Made by a program: the position numbers and the translations under genes. Positions 34,508-34,543 of a stretch of 34,543 nucleotides of DNA are shown here, piece by piece. This DNA is from an uncultured Eubacterium sp. Its GTDB lineage: Bacteria > Bacillota > Clostridia > Lachnospirales > Lachnospiraceae. The notes beneath the pieces are model-generated. The model ran no database searches and was not told the origin of the DNA. It saw nothing but the letters and a program-made list of their open reading frames with translations. The stretch covers positions 1 through 34,543 of the forward strand of contig CAKREC010000021.1 of NCBI GenBank assembly GCA_934316925.1, given 5' to 3'. Numbering within the stretch: position 1 is the stretch's first letter; each line of letters begins with the position of its first letter.

Positions 34508-34543
34508 CCCTTATAAAGCTCATAAGACACTGCTCTCCGGCAC

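Larger units (their letters stand above)
33931..34543. other. 613-nt AT-rich stretch without a convincing gene
   Basis: It contains the short remnant frame at 33940-34020, two hairpins near the right edge, and otherwise no supported feature. A 78-codon frame at 34223-34459 (minus) runs through the terminator at 34425-34454 and has no good ribosome site. Transcription of a gene to the right of the window probably ends here. Confidence 0.55.

Overview
The window reads as ordinary chromosome of an anaerobic, low-to-middle GC Firmicute, most likely a gut Lachnospiraceae (Clostridia). Support comes from the glycyl-radical pyruvate formate-lyase with its activase, a methionine aminopeptidase carrying an N-terminal SEC-C zinc knuckle, a bacteriohemerythrin, lysine-rich Ig-like (Big_2-type) domains on secreted proteins, strong AGGAGG-type ribosome sites and consensus sigma-A promoters. 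I do not name a genus. No tRNA, rRNA, CRISPR array or complete insertion sequence was seen.

Left part (1-2787): a beta-CASP metallo-beta-lactamase nuclease running off the left edge and a divergent carbamate kinase-like gene, each with a consensus promoter. A bidirectional terminator at 2731-2787 closes this part.

Centre-left (2806-17961): twelve genes on the minus strand, with gaps of at most 27 nt and several ATGA/TAATG overlaps, behind one consensus promoter at 17933-17961. In transcription order they are: MMPL/RND transporter, secreted XXXLXXG-repeat protein, TetR regulator, CDP-glycerol glycerophosphotransferase, MOP-type flippase, two halves of an asymmetric heterodimeric ABC exporter, secreted GHL10-type glycosidase with Ig-like domain, PAP2 phosphatase, a 57-aa Cys-rich DUF6472-like protein, MATE exporter, and a secreted Ig-like/papain-like amidase. 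The promoter carries two related 13-bp half-palindromes, the natural candidates for the operon's own TetR repressor. The gene content suggests an envelope-defence or envelope-remodelling locus (export plus teichoic-acid-type polymer handling).

Centre (18045-24827): an intracellular subtilase is divergent from that promoter and converges, with an 18-bp overlap, on a three-gene minus-strand operon: acyl-ACP thioesterase, O-acetylhomoserine sulfhydrylase, and a striking 867-aa fusion of a TetM/EF-G-like ribosomal GTPase with a C-terminal Rae1/YacP-like NYN nuclease. An intracellular GH43 glycosidase faces away from this operon.

Right (24834-32563): pflB-pflA with unusual RNA structures, then a tight five-gene string hemerythrin, NCS2 purine permease, tcdA, galE, map.

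Right end (32564-34543): gene-poor and partly very AT-rich. It holds a 94-nt nested inverted repeat, a 71-aa zinc-ribbon protein, an orphan membrane/coiled-coil protein, a likely gene remnant and terminator-like hairpins. It looks like an accessory junction. The two best candidates for undescribed biology are the GTPase-nuclease fusion and the TetR-controlled twelve-gene envelope operon.
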